Part shown: positions 8,101 to 16,600 of the stretch, in pieces | How the letters are laid out: each line of letters opens with the position of its first letter | Numbering within the stretch: the stretch's first letter is position 1 | Assembly: GCA_010435995.1 (NCBI GenBank) | Contig: JAAGNR010000049.1 | Span: forward strand, 1 to 49,244 | Source: Ferrovum sp. | Lineage (GTDB): Bacteria > Pseudomonadota > Gammaproteobacteria > Burkholderiales > Ferrovaceae | Length of the DNA: 49,244 bases | Direction of reading: 5' to 3' | Notes under the pieces: model-generated | The model's input: the letters and a program-made list of their open reading frames with translations, nothing else | What the model was told of the DNA's origin: nothing | Database searches by the model: none | Position numbers and translations under genes: made by a program

Positions 8101-9287
8101 TGCCGTTGAATACCCAATATCTGTGCTGATATTTCCTGTTCTCGTTGCGACTGGTTGCGTAAATTATTGGTCAGTTCACTTTGCAATGAATCAATGGTTG
8201 TTCTATGCGTATGTTCACGCTCCGCATACTCCGTTTGCAGGCGCTGCAATTCCTGATTGAGAATATTAATGCGCTCTGCAGTCAGCCATTCGTTCTCCGC
8301 TTTTTGATCGTGCAACTCCCGAATCACTGCTTCGTACTGTTGGCTTAAAGCCGCTTTATCGGTGTCGGCCTGCCGTTGAATACCCAATATCTGTGCTGAT
8401 ATTTCCTGTTCTTTTTGCGCCTGGTTGCGCAAATGGTTGGTCAGTTCACTTTGCAATGAGTCAATGGTTGTTCTATGCGTATGTTCTCGCGCCGCATACT
8501 CCATTTGCAGGCGTTGCAATTCCTGATTGAGTATGTCTGTTTGCTTGGAATTTTCTTTTTTTTGTTCTGCTATCTGTTGTAGTTGACCTTCGGCTAGTGC
8601 CATCGATTGATCGCGCTGCGCTTGAATTTCCTTTAATGCGTTCAGTAATCCATCACGAGTGAAACCAATAAGATTATCAGATGGGATTCTCCCTTCCGAA
8701 ATGCCATAACTGATGTAGTGCTGATATGGATCCACTAGCGAGGGATCGATATCCGGATATTTCTTTACATACCAAGCCGGATCAAACTCTTGCTTAAAAA
8801 TATTTGGGTCTTGTGCAATTGCGGATGTGACAATACCTGTGATTTCCGCATTACGAACTGCGATGGATTGATTAAGTTGATTGACCTGTGCTGTAAGTTG
8901 ATCTGCCAAGCGCAAACTGGATTTAAGTCGTTCAAATTCATTTATCCATATTTCAGTGCGCGCATAAAATTCCGGTAGTTCTATTTGTTGTTGTCTGTTA
9001 TCGGTTACGGCATCAAGTAGTGCGACATAGAGTTCATGTGCTAACGGCGGACAAGCCGGGTCAAGTGCCAAATCATTTTCATCATAAATCGTATGCCGTA
9101 ATTTTTTATCAATAAACTCGGATTGGTAGAGTTGCATTGCTTGTGCGTCTTTTGCCAAACCCAACCGTTTTGCGACCAATTCTAGGTTTTTTTGTGGTTC
9201 CTCCATCAGACAGTAGTAATCAATCAGTACTCGATGATATGTTTCTGTGTGCTTAATACTGGTTAAGACATGACCCAGCCATAGCAT
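5193..9287 (-). CDS. Sulfotransferase C-terminus fused to coiled coil, DUF4214 and glycosyltransferase (after frameshift)
   Basis: This 1364-aa frame continues the sulfotransferase encoded just upstream. Its first residues (LWLGHVL...EEPQKNLELVAKRLGL) are a typical sulfotransferase C-terminal part. In order: sulfotransferase remainder (1-110); helical linker; a FDPAWYVKKYPDI...HY..YG..EGR motif (168-200); a long coiled coil with four 90-residue repeats (252-611); a DUF4214-like segment (ERFIRCAYLTLLGRTPDADG, about 763-815); a second FDSEWYLQRYPDV motif (915-950); and a retaining GT4-type glycosyltransferase (about 985-1364) with HRTEGFGLTIAEAMLAGKP as its E-x7-E region. If one A is restored in the run at 9293-9297, the whole gene reads as a single 1523-aa protein. 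A multi-activity sulfation/glycosylation scaffold is inferred. Confidence 0.85.
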   Translation of the reverse strand: MLWLGHVLTSIKHTETYHRVLIDYYCLMEEPQKNLELVAKRLGLAKDAQAMQLYQSEFIDKKLRHTIYDENDLALDPACPPLAHELYVALLDAVTDNRQQQIELPEFYARTEIWINEFERLKSSLRLADQLTAQVNQLNQSIAVRNAEITGIVTSAIAQDPNIFKQEFDPAWYVKKYPDIDPSLVDPYQHYISYGISEGRIPSDNLIGFTRDGLLNALKEIQAQRDQSMALAEGQLQQIAEQKKENSKQTDILNQELQRLQMEYAAREHTHRTTIDSLQSELTNHLRNQAQKEQEISAQILGIQRQADTDKAALSQQYEAVIRELHDQKAENEWLTAERINILNQELQRLQTEYAEREHTHRTTIDSLQSELTNNLRNQSQREQEISAQILGIQRQADTDKAALSQQYEAVIRELHDQKAENEWLTAERINILNQELQRLQTEYAARELTHRTTMDSLQSELTNHLRNQVQREQEISAQILGIQRQADTDKAALSQQYEAKIQTLHDQKAEHEQISVERIQMLNQELHHLRSENETGKRVHAEAIVSLQNKLADNLGVQVQREREMASQLIALQQQAEQEKVKQAHGYGEQERVLHYRYAEREKKLIQQIQTDQQSHEQQKSEQRREYVEAFNKQLSIKQDEIHKLTRNWLATEQAQIQMISHLQHQLNSMRNTFLWRSTAPFRNLIRLLSVNNSVKDDAVLKSTEQVIEKIHQNGIIETQAETVDDTALNLASTLQNKTGVRDMSLSQYNTAVSTLDELLSYHDERFIRCAYLTLLGRTPDADGMGFYLKKIRSGTSKAEIIYQISSSKEGKKHHAYLAGLDKFILSRRWMRYSFLRMLLCKWLDGGYTGKKIRVLENQLYQLDEKNKKYHVQFDMAISNLRKLIVQQVQSIITTNNNFQKSTAETSSMAEKHFDSEWYLQRYPDVALSGMNPYEHYKKYGKEEGREMRYFSLHNKLYVNEGVSESVSNPYEYYANLCLDEERDAEKLSPIKAEYFDNEAINYYGYIRAVSGLGSASRSYIHALQHCDRKVTALNLPCGLEEIDFPVETTPNESAMFNIVHMNADSIQYFFSRMGKDCLAGRYNIGLWVWELAAFRPDWYDSFMPFHEIWVPSEFCKQSISAISPVPVYVVPHVVEEQIITDSNKRSYFNLPDEVFIFGYMFDCSSSIARKNPFSLIKAFKEAYAKSEDVILLLKIANGDMDPELYHTIQKVIDGHHNIRTIERSLDKIDVIRFFDVIDCYVSPHRTEGFGLTIAEAMLAGKPVIATDYGGSTDFVKSGHAYPVRCDLVPISQQHGPYLPGYIWAEPDIDHLVEQLKDVYEHQEIALLRGKIACNFVKEQYSVDRIADIMTNRFKMILQKTQG
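7455..8534 (-). repeat. Four 270-bp tandem repeats encoding coiled coil
   Basis: Three close copies (units 8265-8534, 7995-8264, 7725-7994) and one diverged copy (7455-7724) each encode 90 residues starting ILNQEL or MLNQEL. Exact stretches such as the segment encoding SAQILGIQRQADTDKAALSQ recur in the first three, so expansion is recent relative to the fourth. The period is a multiple of three, so copy-number change keeps frame and alters only rod length. Confidence 0.9.
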
Positions 9288-9763
9288 ATAACTTTTTCGT
9301 GGCTGAACCCATCGCGGTTCGCTAACGATCGTGCAATGCTGAGGGGATTGCGAATTGCCAATACATAGCTGATGTCAAATCCACAATGGATGAATATGGG
9401 TTTCCAGAAAGGCAATAATTTGGCTAGGCGCGGGTCTTTAAAGCCGAAGATTGGGGTGCCTGCCGTCTTTCGCCGAAGCAGATCCACTGCACGCAAGAAA
9501 TAACCTTTTTGATTGAGGGTTTCAATGTCATGCGGTTCGATCGGGGCCAAGCAGTGCCAGTCGCTGTTTATAGCCTGCAGAATTTCCATATTAAATGCAT
9601 AAATATCAATATCTTCAAAAAAGCCTTTCGCATTGATACCTTCAACGGGCGGCAACAATTTGTTTCCCAGATCGACACCCAGGGCTGTTAATCCACAGGT
9701 CACCGCGCTGGTACCGCTACGGTGCATGCCTAATACAACGATTATGCGTTTTGATGGGCGCAT
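9263..9763 (-). CDS. Sulfotransferase-family protein, N-terminal part (frameshifted from the 5193-9287 frame)
   Basis: The 166 aa begin with the PAPS-binding P-loop RIIVVLGMHRSGTSA (residues 6-20). They then carry FGFKDPRLAKLLPFW and a 3'-phosphate-binding-like RNPLSIARSLANRDGF before ending abruptly. Family members continue with a leucine/tryptophan-rich helix, and exactly that sequence appears in the next frame. The break maps to a run of five A's (T's at 9293-9297 on the plus strand): a sixth A gives HEKSYMLWLGHV and joins the frames. This is either a homopolymer sequencing error or a recent inactivating/phase-variable indel. The start lies three bases after the kpsT stop, with GGAG upstream. 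Likely role: PAPS-dependent sulfation of the glycan. Confidence 0.85.
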   Translation of the reverse strand: MRPSKRIIVVLGMHRSGTSAVTCGLTALGVDLGNKLLPPVEGINAKGFFEDIDIYAFNMEILQAINSDWHCLAPIEPHDIETLNQKGYFLRAVDLLRRKTAGTPIFGFKDPRLAKLLPFWKPIFIHCGFDISYVLAIRNPLSIARSLANRDGFSHEKVICYGWVMS

Positions 9764-9766
9764 AGG

Positions 9767-10432
9767 TTATAAATCTCCATAACGAACGATTGCTTGTTCT
9801 ACCGTATCGCATACCTGAAGTTCTCCATGATGGAGAATCGCCGCATGGTCGCAGTGATTCCGAATCAGGTCCATCTGGTGGGCGACGATGATCATGGCGC
9901 GGTCTTTTCTCTTGTCGAAGAGTTCCTGGTTGCATTTCTCGTGAAAACGATGATCCCCCACGGACATGGCTTCGTCAATCAGGAAACAGTCAAATTCCAC
10001 GGACATGGAGATGGCGAAGGCCAGTCGTGCGGCCATTCCGGAGGAGTAGCTTTTGACGGGTTCGTAGAGGTAGGCGCCCAGTTCGGCAAAATCTTCCACA
10101 AAGGCAATACAGTCCTTGAAGTCGATGTTGTAGATCCGACAGATCAATCGGACATTGTCCCGCCCCGTCAGACTGCCTTGAAAGGCCCCCCCGAAAGCGA
10201 GGGGCCAGGAGATCGAGCGGTATTTGGTGACGCTTCCCGAATGGGGAGATTCTGCCCCACTGATGAGGCGGATCAGGGTGGATTTACCGGCTCCATTGCG
10301 TCCCAGGATTCCCCAGCGTTCGCCTTCCCGGACTTTCAGGCTGATGTTGTTGAGCACCTGCCGCTGGGCTTTACCATGGTGGATGGGGTAGCTTTTGCAA
10401 ACCTCCTTGAGTTCGAAGATGGTGGCGGTCAT
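9767..10432 (-). CDS. kpsT: Capsule/LPS ABC exporter ATPase (KpsT/Wzt-type)
   Basis: ATPase subunit that powers export of the lipid-linked polysaccharide across the inner membrane with the KpsM-like permease. The 221 aa (E. coli KpsT is about the same) show Walker A GRNGAGKST at 44-52, the signature SYSSGM at 128-133, Walker B CFLIDE at 149-154 with the AMSVGD loop after it, and the switch histidine in IVAHQM. There is no C-terminal carbohydrate-binding extension as in Wzt, so KpsT type fits. Its ATG overlaps the kpsM stop as ATGA. The gene symbol is by family and context. Confidence 0.92.
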   Translation of the reverse strand: MTATIFELKEVCKSYPIHHGKAQRQVLNNISLKVREGERWGILGRNGAGKSTLIRLISGAESPHSGSVTKYRSISWPLAFGGAFQGSLTGRDNVRLICRIYNIDFKDCIAFVEDFAELGAYLYEPVKSYSSGMAARLAFAISMSVEFDCFLIDEAMSVGDHRFHEKCNQELFDKRKDRAMIIVAHQMDLIRNHCDHAAILHHGELQVCDTVEQAIVRYGDL

Positions 10433-11220
10433 ACGGTCACCCGCCGTATCGCCAGTTGGGTCAGCAGCAAACCCATAAAGGTCATCACCAGATTGGCCAT
10501 AAGCGTGTAGGGCACTGAATAATAGGTATGCATCCGTTCCCCGAAGTAGCCCGCATGGAACATTTCCACGGTATCCAATAAGGGAAACAGGAGCATGGCG
10601 TCTCGAAATTTTTCCGGGATAATTTCGGCGGGCGCAAACACTCCAGAAAATGGGATCATCAAATAAAGAATGATGTGAGAGATGCGGTCGATGGTTTCAC
10701 TCAGTTCGCTGAGGGCACCCATCAACAGGACGAAGCCGAAGGAGAACCAGACCACCATCAGGTAGCCGAGGATCATTTGCAGGACATCGGCGGGCCAGTG
10801 ACAGATTCCAAGGGCGACGAATACCAGGTACAGCATCAAGAAACTGCCCGCCGCCCCGGAGAATTCCAGCAGGATGCGGGAGTAGAAGAGATCGATGGGA
10901 CGAATCGGGCCGTGGTGCAGCAAGGCCCGGTTGGATTCGATGGCTTTGGCGACACGGCCCGTGGTGTTGCGCCAGAGCAGCAGGGTCGGATAACTGACGG
11001 CCAGGTATTCGGCAATGGGGATGCCGTTTCTGGCCTCGTCCATCTGCGAGAAGATGGTCATCACTCCAATGATGAACATGGCGGGTTCGCCCAAAAGCCA
11101 GAGGATGCCGATGCCCTCTCTTCCGAAGCGGGTGATCATTTCGCGCAGGACGAGCGCCCAGATGACTCGTCCCTGGATGGCGAGTTGATGCCAGAAGGTG
11201 GGTTGGGTTCTACCGGTCAT
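10429..11220 (-). CDS. kpsM: Capsule/LPS ABC exporter permease (KpsM/Wzm-type, ABC-2)
   Basis: Integral inner-membrane channel subunit of the exporter, 263 aa. The N-terminal amphipathic region REMITRFGREGIGILW is typical of ABC-2 polysaccharide permeases and is followed by about six hydrophobic spans (for example AMFIIGVMTIF, FLMLYLVFVALGI, LGYLMVVWFSFGFVLLMG, HIILYLMIPFSGVF, LVMTFMGLLLTQLA). The conserved IPFSGVFAPAEIIPE lies before the last span. It overlaps the co-polymerase gene by 11 bp and kpsT by four, so the three export genes are tightly coupled. Confidence 0.92.
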   Translation of the reverse strand: MTGRTQPTFWHQLAIQGRVIWALVLREMITRFGREGIGILWLLGEPAMFIIGVMTIFSQMDEARNGIPIAEYLAVSYPTLLLWRNTTGRVAKAIESNRALLHHGPIRPIDLFYSRILLEFSGAAGSFLMLYLVFVALGICHWPADVLQMILGYLMVVWFSFGFVLLMGALSELSETIDRISHIILYLMIPFSGVFAPAEIIPEKFRDAMLLFPLLDTVEMFHAGYFGERMHTYYSVPYTLMANLVMTFMGLLLTQLAIRRVTV

Positions 11221-12322
11221 GGTGTTCTCTTACCCCGGCAATGACGATGGTGAGGATACCCCAAACGATCAGGGAAACCAGGAGGGTGGCGAGGATGTCC
11301 TGACCGCGCTTGGGTTCTTCATTGTCGTCGGGCAAACTGGGGTTGCTGATGGTTTCGAGGTAGAGTTCCTGCTTCAAGGCGGTGAGTCTGGCCTGTTCCA
11401 GACTGGCGACCGACACTTCCAGCAGTTTTTGCTGGAGGGCCTGGTTGACAGTCAGTCGTTCATACTCCACATCCTTGGTGGCCAGAGATTCTCCTGCGCC
11501 GGTGACTTCGCCAGACAGTTTCTGGATTTCCTGCTCCAGGGAATGGATGTTGCTTTCCAACACCGGGATTTGGGGATTACGGGGAGCATGAATCTGAATG
11601 GCATCCAGTTGACCTTTGTTGGCGATCAACTGGTCCTGCAGTTTGGACACCATCTGCAGTTGCAGGGCGGATTGGGCCGGTGGGCTGAACACCTTATGTT
11701 TGTTTCGGTAAGTGGCCAAGGCGACGGTGGCCCGCTGCAGTTTGGTCTCGGTCTCCAGAACTTCCTTGTTGGCATATTCCACCGCCATTTTATGGGCCGT
11801 GTCGTTCATCTGGTTGACGATGTCCTCGCTCTTTTTGAGCAGGAACTGGTTCAACTGCTGGGCCTCGGCCGCACTGTACGCGCTCACCCTCAGACTGGTG
11901 ATACCGCTGGTGGTGTCGATGCTGTCGCCCACCTTATGCCGATAGTAATGCAATAACTCCACATTGCTGCTCTCGGAATAAACCAGTCCCCCAAAACGGT
12001 CAAAGAGGTCGATGTCGTGGTTGCCGTAGACCTTGCGCAGGTTAAACTTTTGATCGAGGGTTGTCATGGCATCCCACGAATCGATGTAGTCATGCACCGC
12101 ATAGGCGGCGCTGGAGGAATTGTTGCCGGACATGCTCCCCAGCAGACTGGACAAACTGGTGGCACTGACATGCTGGCTCGGGGTATAGACCACAAAGCGG
12201 GATTCGGAGATGTACACCGGGGAAGCGATCAGCCCGAAATAGAGAATGGATAGCGTGGTGGGCAGGGCAACGGTATAGAGAAACAGGGTGTTCCTTGCAA
12301 GGCTTTTGAGTTTGGTCAACAT
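11210..12322 (-). CDS. kpsE: Capsule export inner-membrane co-polymerase (KpsE/PCP-type)
   Basis: Links the ABC exporter with the outer-membrane channel in the periplasm. The 370 aa have the classic topology: a short cytoplasmic start, TM1 at about 12-33, a large periplasmic part with coiled coil (about 180-320, e.g. MVSKLQDQLIANKGQLDAIQ and VLESNIHSLEQEIQKLSGE), then TM2 at about 343-364 and a short basic tail. The gene starts at ATG 12322, five bases after the rkpG-like stop, without a clear Shine-Dalgarno, and stops at TAG inside the start of kpsM. No outer-membrane exporter gene (KpsD/Wza) is present here. BexC/CtrB-type naming would fit equally well. Confidence 0.88.
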   Translation of the reverse strand: MLTKLKSLARNTLFLYTVALPTTLSILYFGLIASPVYISESRFVVYTPSQHVSATSLSSLLGSMSGNNSSSAAYAVHDYIDSWDAMTTLDQKFNLRKVYGNHDIDLFDRFGGLVYSESSNVELLHYYRHKVGDSIDTTSGITSLRVSAYSAAEAQQLNQFLLKKSEDIVNQMNDTAHKMAVEYANKEVLETETKLQRATVALATYRNKHKVFSPPAQSALQLQMVSKLQDQLIANKGQLDAIQIHAPRNPQIPVLESNIHSLEQEIQKLSGEVTGAGESLATKDVEYERLTVNQALQQKLLEVSVASLEQARLTALKQELYLETISNPSLPDDNEEPKRGQDILATLLVSLIVWGILTIVIAGVREHHDR

Positions 12323-12327
12323 TGTTT

Positions 12328-13650
12328 TTACAGGGCGCTCAAGGTTTGGATCGTGGTGTCGATCTGGGTATCGGTATGCAGACTGCTGAGAAAGAACCGC
12401 AGTCGGGCCATTTTCTCCTCCACGGCGGGGTAGAGAATGGGTTGCACATTGATGCCCTGATCAAAAAGTTTGTTGGACCATTGGGTGGCTTTGATGGACC
12501 CTCCGGCCAGCGCCGGGATCACGGCATAGCCTTGGGACAGGCCGGTGTCGATGCCCTGGTCCTGGGCTTGGGTTAAAAATCGGTGGGCGCGGGCGTGCAG
12601 TCGTTCCACCCGTTCCGGTTCTTCTTCGAGGATGCGGAGCGCGGCCAGGGCGGCGGCGGCCAGGACAGGCGCGATACCGACGCTGTAGACGAAACCGGGG
12701 GCCGCGTATTTCAGATTCTCGATCAGCGCCCGTTCCCCGGCGATGTAGCCGCCGCAACTGGCCAACGACTTGCTCAGGGTGCCCATCCAGATGTCCACGA
12801 CCGGCCCACTGACTTGGCAATGTTCGCGAATGCCGCGCCCGGTTTTTCCTAAAACGCCCAGGGAATGGGCTTCGTCCACCATGAGAAAGGCTTTATGACG
12901 CTGTTTGATGTCCACAAACCGGGGCAAATCGGGGATGTCCCCATCCATGCTGTACAGTCCCTCGATGACGATGAGGGTGCGCTCGAACTGGCCCCGGATC
13001 TCCTGCAGCAGGGCGTCAAGGGCGACCGGATCGTTATGGGGAAAAGAGCGGCGCGCCGCCCCGGACAACTGGATGCCTTCGATCACACTGTTGTGGATCA
13101 GGCTGTCGTGGACCACCAGGTCCTTGGGTCCGAAGAGGTAGCCGATGGTGCTGACATTGGTGGCATGGCCGCTGACGAAAACGACACAATCCTCCACTTC
13201 ATAAAACGCCGCCAGAGCTTCTTCCAGTTCCCGCTGGATCGGACGCTCTCCGGCCACCAGTCGGCTGGCGGAGACCGTGGTGCCATAGTGGTCGATGGCA
13301 TTCTTGGCGGCCTGATTGACCCTGGGGTGACCGGACAGGCCGAGGTAATTGTAATGGGAAAAATTGATGTAGGACCGCCCGCCGATCTGAGTGGTGGCTC
13401 CCCCCATGCCTTCATGGGTCTTGAAGAAGGGATTGGCAATGCGCAGGCGTTGGGCCGCGGCCCGGGGGACCAGAAGTTTCTCGTAACCGGGGTGACGGTT
13501 CCACTGACAAAACGCCTCGGGAATATCGAGATACGCGGAGTTTCCACCGAATACCGTGGAAGCCGTGGCCTCCGTCTTGCGGTTGAGAAAGCGTTTGACC
13601 AATTGTTCCCGGGCGTGCGTTCCCAGCCCGAGATGGGGTTTTTTGCTCAT
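12328..13650 (-). CDS. rkpG: Alpha-oxoamine synthase family PLP enzyme (RkpG-like)
   Basis: Fold-type I PLP enzyme related to BioF, Kbl and serine palmitoyltransferase. The family condenses an acyl thioester with an amino acid, releasing CO2 and giving a 2-amino-ketone. The 440 aa carry an N-terminal extension of about 85 residues, then NFSHYNYLGLSGHP (96-109), SGHATN (160-165), VDEAHSLG (258-265, with the PLP-binding Asp and His) and the Schiff-base lysine K294 in GTLSKS. It starts at ATG 13650 behind GAGGAG and overlaps the PKS stop as ATGA. The same PKS-oxoamine synthase pairing and similar length are seen in rhizobial rkpA/rkpG, so the acyl donor is probably the PKS carrier-bound chain. 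Substrate identity is inference. Confidence 0.85.
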   Translation of the reverse strand: MSKKPHLGLGTHAREQLVKRFLNRKTEATASTVFGGNSAYLDIPEAFCQWNRHPGYEKLLVPRAAAQRLRIANPFFKTHEGMGGATTQIGGRSYINFSHYNYLGLSGHPRVNQAAKNAIDHYGTTVSASRLVAGERPIQRELEEALAAFYEVEDCVVFVSGHATNVSTIGYLFGPKDLVVHDSLIHNSVIEGIQLSGAARRSFPHNDPVALDALLQEIRGQFERTLIVIEGLYSMDGDIPDLPRFVDIKQRHKAFLMVDEAHSLGVLGKTGRGIREHCQVSGPVVDIWMGTLSKSLASCGGYIAGERALIENLKYAAPGFVYSVGIAPVLAAAALAALRILEEEPERVERLHARAHRFLTQAQDQGIDTGLSQGYAVIPALAGGSIKATQWSNKLFDQGINVQPILYPAVEEKMARLRFFLSSLHTDTQIDTTIQTLSAL

Positions 13651-16600
13651 GAGGCTCCTCGGCTTGCGCGACGCGCCAAGTCTTGCATGGTTTCCACCGT
13701 TTCCGCAACCAGGGTGGCGCTGAGTTGTTCGCCATGCTGCCCCGCCAACGCCACGACCAGTTCCGACATACCGGGTTGGGCGGAGTCGTCCGGTTGCTTC
13801 GAGTGCAGTTTCTCGGCAATGCGGGCGCTGATGCGCTCCAGGGTGGGGCCCTCGTTGAGGATCATGGCGGGCAGTTGAATCCCGCAGCGTTTTTCCAGTC
13901 CCAGCGCCAGTTCCACCGCCATCAGGGAATCCATCCCCAGATCATGAAGGGAACGCTGGGGGTCGAGTTGGTCGGCCTTCATGCACAGCACCTGCGCCAC
14001 TTCATGGGCCACCAGATGACGCACCCGTTCAAGGACTTCCTGGGGAGATTTACCGGCGATCTGGGCGGCAAAATCGCCGCTCTCCTGTTCCGCGTCCTCG
14101 TCATGGGAATGGCGCAAGGGATCGAAGCGCGCACTTTGAGCCGAGGGAAGAAAACGCGCCAGGCTGCCCCAGGAAAAATTGGCCAGGGTCAAGGAGGAGT
14201 TCACCCCCTCGGCTTTCAGCCATTGTCCCATTTGATCCAGAGCCGCCTCAGCCTGGAGGGGAACTCCTCCCAAGCGGGCTTCCAGCCCTTCCAGCAGCGC
14301 CTCGTGGGTGGTCAGATAACCGGCATCGGCCACCGGACCCCAAGCGATACACAGCGCGGGAAGACCGAGGGCGCGACGCTGTTGTGCCAGACTTTCCAGA
14401 TAGGCATTGGCCGCCACATAGTTGCCCTGCCCCGGATTTCCGATCAGGGTGGTGACCGAGGAATACAGGATGAAATACTCCAGCGGGATGTCGGCCGTCA
14501 GGCGGTGCAGGTGCCAGGCGCCAAGCAGTTTGGGCGCCAGGACCCGGCGAAACCCTTCCTCGTCCTGATTGGCCAGCAAGGCATCCTCCAGCACCATGGC
14601 CGCGTGGACCACGCCTCCCAGCGGAGGCAGGTTTTCCTGAATATGGGTCAATACCGTGCGCAAACTGTCTTCATCCGTGACATCGGCGGCCAGGAGTTGA
14701 ACCGTGGCCCCGGTTTTGTGAAGGGCCTCGAGCGCCGTGGCGGCTCCCGGCGTTTTAGCACCGCGCCGTCCCACCAGCACCAGATGACGGGCCCCGCGCC
14801 CAATCAACCAGCGCGCCGTGGCCAAGCCAAAGCCCGCAATCCCTCCGGTGATGAGCCAGGTGCGTTCGGCGCTGAGGGACAGAGGCGCGGGGGTCGGCAG
14901 TACGGCGGCATCGAAGCGGGGTTGAAAATCCTTCAGAGTGACCACGATCTTGCCGATATGATGGGCCTGTTGCATGGTCCGGAAAGCATCCACCACCTGT
15001 TCCCCGGAAAACACCCGATAGGGCAAAGGAGTGAGCAGGCCGGCCCGGAACAGCGCCATCAGTTCGCGGAACAGTTTGGCCGCCAGTTCGGGGCGCGCCG
15101 TCAGAATCTGGTCGGCATCGATGCCGAAGTAACTGATGTTGTCCTTGAAGGGGCGCAGACCCAGCGGAGTGTTCTCGAAAAAATCCCGTTTACCCAGTTC
15201 CAGAAAACGCCCAAAGGGTTTGAGCACCTGCAGGTTGCGACGGATGGCTTCTCCCGCGAGGGAATTCAGCACCACATCCACCCCTTCCCCCCCGGTTGCA
15301 GACAGAATCGCTTCGGCATAGTCCAGAGTGCGCGAATCAAAGACATGATCGGCCCCCAGCAGATGGACAAAATCCCGCTTCTCTTCGGTGCCTGCGGTAG
15401 CAAAAATTTCCGCGCCCAGATGCTTGGCCACCTGGATGGCGGCGATGCCTACCCCCCCGGCTCCGCCATGAATCAGCACCCGTTCTCCCGGTTGCACCTG
15501 GGCCAAGTGTTGAAGGGCGTAATACACCGTAAAGAAAGCCGTGGTCACCGAGGCGGCGGCTTCAAAGGACCAATGGGCGGGCTTGTGGATCACCGCCGCC
15601 GCAACGGTTCGCACTACACTGGAAAAACAGGCCGAGCCAAACCCCATCACTTCATCGCCCGCACGGAAGGTATGTACCCCGGACCCCACACGCAGCACGG
15701 TACCGGCACATTCCAGACCCAGGCTGGCCCCGGCAAAACCCTTCTCTACCGCCTCATCGGGCAGAAGTCCCAGGACATACATGACATCGCGGAAATTGAG
15801 TCCCACCGCATGGGGACGAATCTCGATGTCATCGTCGCCCAAGGGGCGATCCGGGATCGGCATCCAGGTCAGATTGCGCAACTGTCCCGGCACCTTGAAA
15901 TCCAGTCGATAGGAATGGGGGGCGCAGTTCGTCGCGGGCGCTTGCAGGGGAATGACGCGCAGGCCATAGCGTGCCTCCCGGGTCAACACGATTTCCTGAT
16001 CCGCACCGGGGGTACGCCATTCTTCCACCACCCGTTCGGCCCAGGAGGGTCCGGAAATATTTTCCGCCTGAAGATCCAGCAGGGTCACCCGCCAGTCCGG
16101 ATATTCGTTCATCAGCACCCGTCCCAACCCCCAGACCGCCCCATGGGCGGGTTGACTGAACTCGGGAACCGGGTCTGTCTGGAGACTGCCCCCCTGGGTC
16201 ACGATCCACAGTTGGGTCGGCGTGGAAGATTGGATCCGGGCCAGGGCCTGAACCCGATGAAAAAGCGACAGGGTGGGGGTCATCTCCCCCTCCGATCCCT
16301 CCGGGGCTGGGGCAAAGTACACCCAGTGAGTCACCTCTGGGGGAAGAGAGGGTTCATCTTCCAGATTATCTGGCACCCACACCTGATCCCCCTGGGAGCG
16401 CAACAGTCGCCCCAGGGCTTCCAGTTCATGGGGGCAAGGGTTGAGCCAGCCCCAGTGTCGGGAGGGGGAAACACTGGGTTCTGCAAAGGAGACAGGCTCG
16501 GACATTTGGGCCAGCATCAGGTAGGACCCCATGGCCATCTCCCCTGAGACGGGTTCGGTGACCACCGTCACTTCCCTCCACCCGGCATGTTCCAGCACCG

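Noticed and set aside
7455-8534. Regular repeats considered as a CRISPR array
   Set aside because: Units are 270 bp, adjacent without spacers, and encode a coiled coil in frame.
10675-11244. Antisense frames over kpsM and kpsE (such as 189 and 252 aa)
   Set aside because: Low-complexity shadows of membrane and coiled-coil genes with no start signal or known motif.
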